Below are positions 7,656-16,500 of a stretch of 33,599 bases of DNA, piece by piece. A model generated the notes under the pieces. It had not been told where the DNA came from. It worked only from the letters and a program-made list of their open reading frames with translations, and searched no databases. The stretch lies in contig JAUVHU010000022.1 in NCBI GenBank assembly GCA_030593145.1, positions 1-33,599 on the forward strand. Direction: 5' to 3'. This stretch comes from Desulfobacteraceae bacterium (GTDB lineage: Bacteria > Desulfobacterota > Desulfobacteria > Desulfobacterales > ETH-SRB1). The position numbers were made by a program, and so were the translations under genes. Position 1 is the stretch's first letter. Every line of letters starts with the position of its first letter.

Positions 7656-8909
7656 TTATAGAAACGGCGGTATTGACTCGCCTGCAACAAGATCTTCGTA
7701 TCTTTGCCGTGCCCTTATAACATAAAACAGGTCGTCCTTTACCATTACTTCGGGTACTCGCAGCCTGGAACAGTAATTGGATGACATGGTAAATGCGTAT
7801 GCTCCAGCGCTCATAACCGCAAGAAAATCTCCGTTTTTGACATCGGTAATTTTACGGTCAAGAGCCAGGAAATCACCTGTTTCGCAAATCGGCCCTACGA
7901 TGTCTGCAATTATTGATCTGTTTTCAGATTTAACAATCGGTTTTATATTATGAAAAGCTTTATACAATGCCGGACGCATCAGATCGTTCATGCCTGCATC
8001 AACGATAACAAACTCTTTTGCATCGTCCGATTTTTTATAAATAACCTTGGTAACCAGTATTCCAGCATTCCCGACAATAACCCTGCCTGGTTCCAGTATC
8101 AGTTTAATCTGCATTCCTTTAAGCAGCTTAATTATGGACCTGGCATATTCACTTGGTTGAGGAGGTGATTCATCGTGATAAGTTATTCCCAGCCCTCCAC
8201 CCATGTCAAGATATCTGATTTCTATGCCGAGGTCTTTTAATTCATATATCAGTGTCTTGATGCTCTTGAGAGCATCCTCAAAGGGCCCGGTTTCGGTAAT
8301 CTGCGATCCGATATGGCAGTCAATGCCGATTATTTTTATGTTTTTTAGACTGTTTGCAATTTTGTATGCTTCAATTGCTGTCTTGTAATTCACACCAAAT
8401 TTATTTTTTTTAAGGCCGGTTGAAATATATGGATGGGTTTTAGGATCAACGTCGGGATTTACCCTAATAGCTACAGGCGCTTTTAAGTCCTGCTTGCCAG
8501 CTCTCTCGTTTATAAGCTCAAGCTCCTCAAAAGACTCGACATTGAACATCAATATCTTTTTATAAAGGGCGTAATCGATCTCATCAACCTGTTTTCCAAC
8601 ACCTGAATAAACAATTTTGTCAGGCGAAATCCCGGCCTTTAATCCCCGGAAAAGCTCTCCTCGTGAAACAATATCAAGGCCGCCTCCAAGGTTTGCGAAC
8701 AGTTTCAACACAGCCGGATTTGTATTTGCCTTTGCGGAGAAACATATCAGCCTTTCAATGCCGTCAAAGGCATCATTAAAGGCACAGAAATGGCGTTTTA
8801 AAGTAGCATGGCTGTATAAATAAAGAGGGGTGCCTACCTTTTCAGCAATAACTCTAATTGGAACATCTTCACAATACATCTCATTGTCGCGGTATAAGAA
8901 ATGATTCAT
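7656..8909 (-). CDS. lysA: Diaminopimelate decarboxylase
   Basis: A 417-aa PLP enzyme (alanine racemase/ornithine decarboxylase fold type III) that decarboxylates meso-diaminopimelate to lysine. Evidence: the PLP lysine K60 in LICFSAKANTNPAVL, the substrate and PLP stretches GIDCHIGSQITETGPF and DMGGGLGITY, EPGRVIVGNAGIL, and the second-subunit GPICETGDFLA motif with the catalytic Cys. Length is normal. The order lipoprotein-lysA-dapF matches the lppL-lysA-dapF arrangement of pseudomonads. The ribosome site is weak (GAGAA). No lysine riboswitch was recognised in the 88-bp upstream gap, which holds heptamer repeats. Confidence 0.97.
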   Translation of the reverse strand: MNHFLYRDNEMYCEDVPIRVIAEKVGTPLYLYSHATLKRHFCAFNDAFDGIERLICFSAKANTNPAVLKLFANLGGGLDIVSRGELFRGLKAGISPDKIVYSGVGKQVDEIDYALYKKILMFNVESFEELELINERAGKQDLKAPVAIRVNPDVDPKTHPYISTGLKKNKFGVNYKTAIEAYKIANSLKNIKIIGIDCHIGSQITETGPFEDALKSIKTLIYELKDLGIEIRYLDMGGGLGITYHDESPPQPSEYARSIIKLLKGMQIKLILEPGRVIVGNAGILVTKVIYKKSDDAKEFVIVDAGMNDLMRPALYKAFHNIKPIVKSENRSIIADIVGPICETGDFLALDRKITDVKNGDFLAVMSAGAYAFTMSSNYCSRLRVPEVMVKDDLFYVIRARQRYEDLVAGESIPPFL

Positions 8910-8920
8910 ATAATTGTTTC

Positions 8921-8985
8921 TCGTTACTCGTTGCTGTTTAATCTTCTAATCTTCTGACTTCTGGTCTCTGACATCTGACCTCTGT
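8921..8985. repeat. Tandem heptamer repeats (TCGTTRC and NNTCTGA phrases)
   Basis: Two units TCGTTAC, TCGTTGC (8921-8934) are followed by five units in perfect 7-nt register: CTTCTGA, CTTCTGG, TCTCTGA, CATCTGA, CCTCTGT (8951-8985). They fill the gap between lysA and the lipoprotein gene. No inverted partner is seen in this gap. Confidence 0.75.
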
Positions 8986-8997
8986 TTCTTTTGCTCG

Positions 8998-9423
8998 TTA
9001 GTGGTCAAATTCTATGTAATTGGAGTCTTTTCCAGAAGCCCCTGTGTTTGTATAAACGGTGACCTTATAAATATACCTGTAGCCCTTTGCCAGGGTTTCC
9101 TTGTAGGTTATTTTTTTACTTACATCTTTTTTTTCGATAGGAATATCGGCAATTCGCTTAAAAAGCACAGGGCATTTTTTGCAGTCAGATTCTGAAATCA
9201 TTTTTTTCGATCTATATACAACAAAGCCATCCAGGTTTGACACAATTCTTTTGTTTGCTTCCGGAACGGTCCATGTCAGCCTGAGTACGTCACCCTCTAT
9301 GCTTGAATTTAAATCATTAACTGTTGGTGGTGGTTTCTGTCCGGGCGGCACAGGCAAAGCTTTTCTGCCGCATCCGCACAAAAGAATTATTATAGCAATC
9401 AGAATTGAAAATTTAAGTTTCAA
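8998..9423 (-). CDS. LptM/LppL-position lipoprotein with a fibronectin type III-like domain
   Basis: About 141 aa from the chosen TTG start (9421-9423). That start is preceded by a strong AAGGAGG site, 12 nt away, and gives a clean signal peptide ending in lipobox ILLCGC. A longer reading to 9480 lies inside argH and has no ribosome site. After the lipidated Cys comes GRKALPVPP, resembling the CG-KGPLYxP start of LptM/YifL/LppL. The rest, from LRLTWTVPEANK to GYRYIYKVTVYTNTGASGKDSNYIEF, looks like one fibronectin type III beta-sandwich, with a CKKC pair in the middle. It sits between argH and lysA, where LppL sits in pseudomonads. The product is probably anchored in the outer membrane; a role in LptD maturation is only suggested by position. 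Confidence 0.75.
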   Translation of the reverse strand: MKLKFSILIAIIILLCGCGRKALPVPPGQKPPPTVNDLNSSIEGDVLRLTWTVPEANKRIVSNLDGFVVYRSKKMISESDCKKCPVLFKRIADIPIEKKDVSKKITYKETLAKGYRYIYKVTVYTNTGASGKDSNYIEFDH

Positions 9424-10792
9424 GACTTTTCTTTGCCTCCTTAATGGCTGCCATGACATTTTCTCTGGCGGTTCCGCCAAAAGATTTTCTTCTGTTGATC
9501 ATCTGCTCTGTTTTTAAAATATTAAAAACATCCTTTTTTAAAAGGGATGAAAAGGTTTTTAACTCTTTTAAAGTAAGTTCATGAAGCTCTTTATTATTAT
9601 TTTGAGCGAAGTTTACAGCCTTGCCGACACAATCATGAGCCTGTCGAAATGGCATGCCCTTGGTTACAAGATAATCCGCCATATCTGTTGCGTTTAAAAA
9701 TCCTTTGCTTGTAGCCATTTGCATTGCTTCTTTGTTTATTTTTAGTTTCGGAATCATTGCCGTACAAATTGTTATGCATGCCGTTAATATGTCGACTGTA
9801 TCAAAAAGCGGCCTTTTATCTTCCTGCATGTCGCGGTTATATGCAAGGGGCAATGATTTCATGATGGATAAAAGAGCTATTAAGTTTCCAAAAACTATAC
9901 CGGTTTTTCCGCGGATCAGTTCAGGCACATCAGGGTTTTTCTTTTGGGGCATAATACTGCTTCCTGTGGCAAAAGAATCAGGAAGTTCAATAAAACCGAA
10001 TTCAGATGATGACCATAATATTAATTCTTCTGACATGCGGCTGAAATGCACCATGCATATACTTGCCGTTGATAAAAATTCTATGATAAAATCTCTGTCA
10101 GACACCGAATCTATGCTGTTTCTTGATACCTCCGGAAAGTCAAGAAGCTTTGCGGTGTAAGCCCTGTCAATAGGGTAGGTGGTGCCGGCAAGGGCTGCGC
10201 TTCCAAGCGGCATTACGTTTATCCGTTTCAGACAGCCTTTAAACCTTTCTGAATCACGCAAAAACATCTCATAATATGCCATCATGTGATGAGCCAAAAG
10301 GACCGGTTGAGCTCTCTGAAGATGGGTATATCCGGGTAAAATTGTATCTATATGGTTTTCGGCAAATACAAGGAGAACTTTTTTCAGTTTTGCGAGGCTG
10401 TCTATGATATTTAAAGTTTCATCCTTTAGATACATACGGGTATCAAGCGCAACCTGGTCGTTACGGCTCCTTGCGGTATGCAGTTTCTGGGCAACCTTTC
10501 CAACTTCCTGAAGAAGCCTGGATTCAATATGCATGTGGATATCTTCCAGCCCGTCATCAAAGTGGAATTTCCCCCTCTCCAGTTCTCTTTTAATTGTGCC
10601 AAGGCCCTGAATCAAAGAGGAAGCTTCCTCCTCTGTAATAATTGACTGCTTGGCAAGCATTCTGCAGTGGGCGATGCTGCCTTCAATATCATAAGAATAA
10701 AGCCTCTTGTCGATATTGATTGAAGATGTAAAGGACTCAACAACTCTATCTGTCTTCTCGGAAAATCTCCCACCCCACGGCTTTTCAGACAT
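9413..10792 (-). CDS. argH: Argininosuccinate lyase
   Basis: A 459-aa enzyme of the fumarase/aspartase superfamily that splits argininosuccinate into arginine and fumarate, the last step of arginine synthesis. The N terminus KPWGGRFSEKTDRVVE, the HTARSRNDQVA stretch, and the superfamily signature GSSIMPQKKNPDV (about residues 276-288), which carries the catalytic serine, are all present. Length is normal. It lies 16 bp after argG. Its 3' end overlaps the lipoprotein start by 11 bp and carries that gene's ribosome site. Confidence 0.98.
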   Translation of the reverse strand: MSEKPWGGRFSEKTDRVVESFTSSINIDKRLYSYDIEGSIAHCRMLAKQSIITEEEASSLIQGLGTIKRELERGKFHFDDGLEDIHMHIESRLLQEVGKVAQKLHTARSRNDQVALDTRMYLKDETLNIIDSLAKLKKVLLVFAENHIDTILPGYTHLQRAQPVLLAHHMMAYYEMFLRDSERFKGCLKRINVMPLGSAALAGTTYPIDRAYTAKLLDFPEVSRNSIDSVSDRDFIIEFLSTASICMVHFSRMSEELILWSSSEFGFIELPDSFATGSSIMPQKKNPDVPELIRGKTGIVFGNLIALLSIMKSLPLAYNRDMQEDKRPLFDTVDILTACITICTAMIPKLKINKEAMQMATSKGFLNATDMADYLVTKGMPFRQAHDCVGKAVNFAQNNNKELHELTLKELKTFSSLLKKDVFNILKTEQMINRRKSFGGTARENVMAAIKEAKKSLET

Positions 10793-10808
10793 ATATAACC
10801 TCTTAGTA

Positions 10809-12008
10809 CTATTTCATCATTTTCTGAAGGCGTAATCTCAGTGCATTCAGTCGTATAAAGCCTTCAGCATCTTTCTGTTTGTACACACTGTCATCTTCAA
10901 ATGTGGCAAAGGCTTCACTATAAATCGATTCATCGGATTTTCGTCCCAGAACACAGCAGTTTCCCTTGTAAAGCTCCATGCGGACAACACCTGAAACATT
11001 TATCTGCGTATTATTGATCATATCTTGCAGGAGCTTCATCTCGGGTGAAAACCAGAAACCATTATAGATAATTTCAGAATACTTCGGTATAAGCGAATCC
11101 CGAAAGTGCATTACCTCCCTGTCCATGGTAATCGATTCGATAGCCATATGCGCAAGTCTCAGTATAGTCCCGCCGGGTGTTTCATATACACCGCGGGATT
11201 TCATTCCGACAAAACGGTTTTCGACAATATCCAGCCTGCCTATGCCGTGACGCCCGCCAAGTCTGTTTAGTTCCTTGAGGAGATTCGCAGGGGACAGTTG
11301 TTTATCATTGATTGCAACAGGATCTCCCTGTTTGAAAGTTATTTCTATTGTTTCCGGCTCTTCCGGTGCATCCTTTGGCGAAACAGTCAGTATAAACATA
11401 TCTCCGGGAGGTTCTTCCCACGGATCTTCAAGCACGCCGCCTTCATAACTGATATGTAGCAGATTCCTGTCACTACTGTATGGTTTTGCGGGAGTTGTAG
11501 GGACAGGTATACCGTGCTTTTCAGCAAACTCCATCAGGGATGTGCGAGAATTAAGGTCCCATTCACGCCACGGAGCGATGATCTTTATATCAGGATTCAG
11601 CGCAAGGTAGCTTAGTTCAAACCTTACCTGGTCATTCCCTTTTCCTGTAGCTCCATGGCTTACAGCATCAGCCCCTTCAATTTGCGCGATCTCAACCTGG
11701 CGTTTCGCTATAAGGGGACGCGCAAGAGATGTTCCCAACAGATATTGTCCTTCATAGACTGCGTTTGCGCGAAAAGCCGGAAAAACATAATCCTTTACAA
11801 AGGTTTCCTTCAGATCATCTATATAAACCGCTTTTGCGCCGGTTTTTAACGCTTTTTCTTCCAGATGATCCAGCTCTTCTTCCTGGCCTAAATCAGCAGA
11901 AAACGCGATAACCTCACAATGATATGTCTCGATGAGCCATTTTAAAATTACAGATGTATCGAGTCCGCCGGAATAGGCTAAAACCACTTTTTTTATATTA
12001 TCGTGCAC
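10809..12008 (-). CDS. argG: Argininosuccinate synthase
   Basis: A 399-aa enzyme that joins citrulline and aspartate with ATP cleavage. The N-type ATP pyrophosphatase P-loop [13 protein letters not shown] is at residues 10-22. [15 protein letters not shown] and EGGVLEDPW are typical of ArgG. The start is GTG (12006-12008) with AGGAG 6 nt upstream. A near-consensus promoter lies at 12061-12089, so argG probably heads its own transcript for argG-argH-lipoprotein-lysA-dapF-dapL, downstream of the RHS insert. Confidence 0.98.
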   Translation of the reverse strand: MHDNIKKVVLAYSGGLDTSVILKWLIETYHCEVIAFSADLGQEEELDHLEEKALKTGAKAVYIDDLKETFVKDYVFPAFRANAVYEGQYLLGTSLARPLIAKRQVEIAQIEGADAVSHGATGKGNDQVRFELSYLALNPDIKIIAPWREWDLNSRTSLMEFAEKHGIPVPTTPAKPYSSDRNLLHISYEGGVLEDPWEEPPGDMFILTVSPKDAPEEPETIEITFKQGDPVAINDKQLSPANLLKELNRLGGRHGIGRLDIVENRFVGMKSRGVYETPGGTILRLAHMAIESITMDREVMHFRDSLIPKYSEIIYNGFWFSPEMKLLQDMINNTQINVSGVVRMELYKGNCCVLGRKSDESIYSEAFATFEDDSVYKQKDAEGFIRLNALRLRLQKMMK

Positions 12009-12060
12009 GAAAATCTCCTATTATTGTAAATGGCAGGTTCAAACAAACCAATTATTACCC

Positions 12061-12089
12061 ATTATACTCTCATTTCGGTCCCGCATCAA
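12061..12089 (-). promoter_or_regulatory. Predicted sigma-70 promoter for argG
   Basis: On the minus strand TTGATG (12084-12089) is separated by 17 bp from a perfect TATAAT (12061-12066). The predicted start is about 45-50 nt before the argG GTG. No clear ArgR box was recognised. This promoter would free argG from read-through of the RHS locus. Confidence 0.65.
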
Positions 12090-12310
12090 GTGCAGAGTAA
12101 ACTTCAGCCGGACACGTAGTGAAGCGTTAGCGCTATCCAGTAAATTCAATGCGTTCTGGATGCCGTTGTTTTGTTATCTTTCTTTAAGTCATTAACACAG
12201 TTAATGACTTCATCTGTAGAAACATTATTTCTTTTGAGATGTTTTAAATAATGTTCCAAGATCTTGTTTCCGTCCTAAACTTAAACTAAAATGTTCTAAT
12301 AGTTTTTATA
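12090..12310. other. Non-coding gap with a perfect hairpin, between the RHS locus and argG
   Basis: The gap contains a perfect 11-bp stem AAGTCATTAAC / GTTAATGACTT with a 3-nt loop (12186-12210). No T run follows on either strand. A 42-codon minus-strand open frame (stop-to-stop, ending near 12143) spans it but has no ATG or ribosome site, so it may be a decayed gene piece. Nothing else supportable was seen. Confidence 0.4.
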
Positions 12311-13120
12311 TTATTGTACACACTCCCATTCCTTGTAATCAAGAGATAGCGTGCAGAAACAATATCCTGGATCAATTTCTGTACAACCTGTTACACCACA
12401 GCACCATTCGGAACACTGAACATAAGGAGTTCCACCATGGGTAGTATAGGCACAAAACTCTGGCCCAAGACAAGTAATACATCCGATACAGTTCCCATGT
12501 GGACTTTCATTATCACAAGAGTCAGAACAATCCAACGTGGCACAACTACAACCAGCAATAAGTAATACCTTATTCTCCTGTAAATATTTTCCCTGAGTTT
12601 TAGTCATTACAAGAATACCTGAGTTCTCATTAAAAGAATGAGTATCTGGAGTGCCAGACAATATACAACCACTCTGCGCTGTACCCCACTGCCCTGTGGT
12701 ACATCTTACATATCCTGTAGCGACAGTTCCATCACAACCAGTAACGGTAATTGTTGTACTTCCACAAGCTGTGTTATCTGCGTTAAGAGTATTTGTAAAT
12801 CCTGTAGTCTTTGCATTGTCTAAGGTAAATCCTATTCCAGATACACTCCAGGTAAAAGGAGCATTGTTTCCTATAACCGAAATAGTGGCACTATCGTTTC
12901 GATCTACTGTTTCAGCAGAATTTTCTGTATCATATTCTATGTCAGAATCCGCTGTAGATAACCAACCGGCAGGATAGCTGTGATTACCTGTAATAATCGG
13001 AGTACCTTTGCTATGCCCCAAATCGTCGCAGTCCCCTGCTATTGAACGACCGTTTAGATGCAGGCAAAATACAATCAACAGAACAACTATACCGATTTTC
13101 AATATATTTGTTTTTGGCAT
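12311..13120 (-). CDS. Secreted cysteine-rich protein of the RHS locus
   Basis: A 269-aa protein with a clear N-terminal signal peptide (hydrophobic IGIVVLLIVFCLHL, then SIAGD). The middle, about residues 75-150, looks like a bacterial Ig-like beta domain (APFTWSVSGIGF, STTITVTGCDGT, GYVRCTTGQW). The C-terminal 100 residues are very rich in Cys: the mature protein has 20, arranged in CxC, CC and CxxC pairs such as CIGCITC and SEWCC. That suggests disulfide bonding outside the cytoplasm or metal binding. The ATG has GAGGAA 6 nt upstream. It is 112 bp downstream of the 120-aa gene in the same orientation. Family not recognised. Confidence 0.75.
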   Translation of the reverse strand: MPKTNILKIGIVVLLIVFCLHLNGRSIAGDCDDLGHSKGTPIITGNHSYPAGWLSTADSDIEYDTENSAETVDRNDSATISVIGNNAPFTWSVSGIGFTLDNAKTTGFTNTLNADNTACGSTTITVTGCDGTVATGYVRCTTGQWGTAQSGCILSGTPDTHSFNENSGILVMTKTQGKYLQENKVLLIAGCSCATLDCSDSCDNESPHGNCIGCITCLGPEFCAYTTHGGTPYVQCSEWCCGVTGCTEIDPGYCFCTLSLDYKEWECVQ

Positions 13121-13232
13121 TGTATTTCCTCTTCTGAATTTAGAGTTCTTAGATCATTCATTAGGATATAGTCAATCTTTAACCAGCTTTTGAAATAAAT
13201 GTTCCATCAATGTTTGATGCGTGCCCAATTTT

Positions 13233-13595
13233 CTACCTGTTTTTCAATTCAGGATGTCGTTCATAAAAACCTGATAACTCTTCTAACGGTGCTTGACAGT
13301 CGGGACATTTCAAGTCTTCGCAGTCTTTCTTGTAAAAAGGCTTTATACATTTTGGGCACATCAATACTTTTTTTTCATCTCTCGATGTTTTTTCGGTCTC
13401 AATAGCCTTTTTCCGGAAAGAGGACCAAATAAAAAAAGCCCCTAAAATAATGAGCCCTCCCCCGAATGGCCATCTAACATCTGTAAAATCAAACTGGTAA
13501 CGTAATCCCGTATGATAAATAATTGGATTTATTAATATGCCTAATCCAAACAACCCTATTAAGACTCCTAATATAATATAACTTATTCTTCTCAT
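13233..13595 (-). CDS. Small membrane protein with C-terminal zinc ribbon
   Basis: A 120-aa protein with two predicted membrane helices: residues about 4-26 (ISYIILGVLIGLFGLGILI) and about 45-60 (GGGLIILGAFFIWSSF). A charged stretch and a CPKC...CPDC zinc-ribbon-like motif follow (about 80-102). Its ATG is 2 bp after the stop of the RHS gene, and the ribosome site GAGGAA lies in the last RHS codons, so the two are translationally coupled. In RHS toxin systems that position is usually taken by the immunity gene. An immunity role is therefore possible, but no immunity family is recognised. Confidence 0.75.
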   Translation of the reverse strand: MRRISYIILGVLIGLFGLGILINPIIYHTGLRYQFDFTDVRWPFGGGLIILGAFFIWSSFRKKAIETEKTSRDEKKVLMCPKCIKPFYKKDCEDLKCPDCQAPLEELSGFYERHPELKNR

Positions 13596-13597
13596 AG

Positions 13598-16500
13598 CTA
13601 TTCCTCACATGGTGTTGCGTTCTGGGTTGATGAAAAATAACTATTATATGTATCGAAAACCCATCTCGCGAAACTGCCAGCATATCCTCCCAATCCTTTT
13701 GGGGACCCGGTTTGTGGAAACCAGCCATATGTAAAATCAACGATTACTCCAGAATAAGGTGCTGTACTAAGGGCAATTGATGTGGCTGTTGGGTAAGCAG
13801 ACATAGCAGCAGCTCCTAATAGGGGTACTATTTCGCTCACAGCTGCAATTCCAATCGCCACTTTGGCAAGAGGAGGGCCGTGTAAAGCTATATCAGAGGT
13901 TGCCTTGGCCGCTTCACCAACTGCATATGCACCCCCTTTAGTTCCCTCAACAAATGCTTTTCGAACACCAGGAAGAATATCAGAAAATTCTAATCCCAAA
14001 GGATCAATCAAATTAACCGGATTATTTTGAACATAGCTAAACAGGTTGATTCCACCGATTAGCCCTATCGGATCCGGTCTGAGATACCTCCCAGTTCTTG
14101 GATCATAGTAACGGTGGTAATTGTAGTGCAACCCAGTCTCACTATCAAAGTACTGGCCCGGCAACCTGAAATTATTCACCACGCTGGAGTTTGGATTTAC
14201 CTCTGCCTCACCAAAGGGTTTATAGATGCCTTCCCAGACAACCGTGTTGTTTGCATTGGTCAGCATTTGTGGGGTGCCAAGCTGATCATTAAGATAAAAA
14301 AATATTTCACCACTTGCAACATCTACCATGGCAAGGTGGCCCTTACCCTTGTACAGGTATTCTTTGGTGAAATTGCCGCTTTGATCACTTTCGGCTATTA
14401 TGTTTCCGTTAAAATCATAAAGAAAAACCGTTGTAACGCCGCCCGCATTCTTGATTACCCTCTGTCCGAGTCCATTATAGATGTATTCTCCTAAAATGTC
14501 ACCATTTTCTTCAACCATGATCAGCCTGTTGTTCTGGTTGTAGGTGAATATCTTGTCTTCTATGTTTGTAATATTACCATTGGCATCATGTGTATAACTG
14601 ATCGTGTCGGCGCCGGTGACGGTATCAAGTATATTCGTATAGGCAACATAAGCATAATTGCTGGTAACACTGCTTTCAACCTTTGTGAGCCGGTTGCCAA
14701 CATCATCATAGGTGTAGTCAATAGTTCCATAGGGTCCTTCAGCATGATTGAGTCTGTTGAAGGCATCATAGGTAAAAGTTCGATTATACCACGGTGTGTT
14801 GGGTGCGTTTACGGATGCCAAATTACCGTTGTTATCATAGGTATATGTTCTCTCCATAGCAGCGTCGGGGTTGACGATTGTCAGACGACCGGATTCATCA
14901 TGCACGTTGTTCACCGTATCGCCTGTTCCGGTATTCATTGCTTTGGCAATACCAAAGGGACGATAGGTTGTGTTCTCCATTAAAGTTGTGGTATAGTTGT
15001 TATAGGTTGTGGAGACACTATCTACACTGCATGCGCAGCTTATCCTGGTATAGTCTATGGTCCTGCCGGTGGGGTATATAACGGAGCTTATCCTGCTTCC
15101 CGGCGTAAACAATTGCGATAGGGTATATGCAATGCTATTGATGGCGCTGGTTTTTTCTACAAGCCTGCCCCTGTTGTCATAACCAAAAGTCATGCTGCCC
15201 GACGGATCATTTATGCCGGTGCGGCGGCCAATACCGTTTGTGCCGGCATCATAGGTATAGGTGATGTCCTGTGTGGAATCAGGAAAATTAACATTGGTAA
15301 GCCGGTTCAATAAGTCATAATCGTAATCAACCGTGATTCCTTTTGCATCGGTTTTGTTCGCCAAATTGCCTGCCGCATCGTACACATACGTAGTCGCACC
15401 CGTATCCGGTGAGGTAGTTGCAACCACTCTACCCATGTCATCATATACATACGTGGTTGTGTGCGCTTCCGCATCGGCCGCTGTTTTGAGGTTTCCATGG
15501 GCGTCATAGGTGTATGCGGTAACGACACTCCCTGGTTGCGTGATCGTGATTAGACGGTTCAAAAGATCATAGCTGTAGCCGATTGTATGGCCGTTTGGGT
15601 CGGTAACGGAGTTTACGTTTCCTTCGTTGTCATATCCATACTGGATAAAGGTGTCATCCGGATTAATTTCTTTAAACAGCTTGCCGGGCATGCTATGCGC
15701 CGGATCCTGATAGGAGTATCGTTTCCATCTGGAACGAATGTTTGTCGGATCATAGTAGCTCTTTTCAATTATGTTACCCTGGGCATCATAATCGTAGGCG
15801 ATAGAGTTGCTTTTATGGTCAAAACGCTTTGACAGCCTGCAGTAAACAGGATCATATTCAAAGGTGCTGGTGACCCCGTCTTCATCGGTCCTTGATTCGG
15901 GAACTCCCGCTGTATTGTAATTAACACTGCTTGTGCTTAAATCAGTATTATTGGTAATCAGCGTAACCCTTCCCTTAGCATCATATGTGAAGCTTTTGGA
16001 TTGCCCGTTCACGTCAGTAATAGTGCCAAACTGCCCGGCAGCATCGTAATTTGAGAAACTGGCGCTTCCTATCAAGGGCCTGGTGATGGAAAGAAGATCT
16101 CCGCTTGCCGGATCATAGGTAAAAGTGGTTGTATCGCCATTGCCGGTCAGGGGGCCGTCTATGGAAAGTACTTGGCCTTTGTTGTTATAGGTGAAGGTAG
16201 TTACGTAATCATACGGTACTACAACCCCTGAGATGTCTTTTGTAAACCCTTTCTCGATGATTTGTGAAACCAGAGCTGTTGGGTCTTCATTGGGGATAGC
16301 ATCATAGTCATTATCATAGTCCCAGATGGTTTCTTTAGTGCTGCTGCCGATAACGCTGGCCTCTGTTCTTGTCAATGGCGCATTCCTATCCGGGTGATAT
16401 ATATAGTGTATCGCCCTTTCTTCAAGAGCGCCAAAGGCAAGTTTGATTGTGCCAGGATTTCCTCTGTTATCATAATTGAGGTACTGGTGGATCGTATTGC

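Noticed and set aside
8910-8997. Lysine riboswitch upstream of lysA
   Set aside because: The gap is only 88 bp, consists largely of heptamer repeats, and shows no aptamer-like fold.
12143-12270. Small 42-codon open frame before argG
   Set aside because: No ATG, no ribosome site, and it spans a perfect hairpin; kept only as a possible gene remnant.
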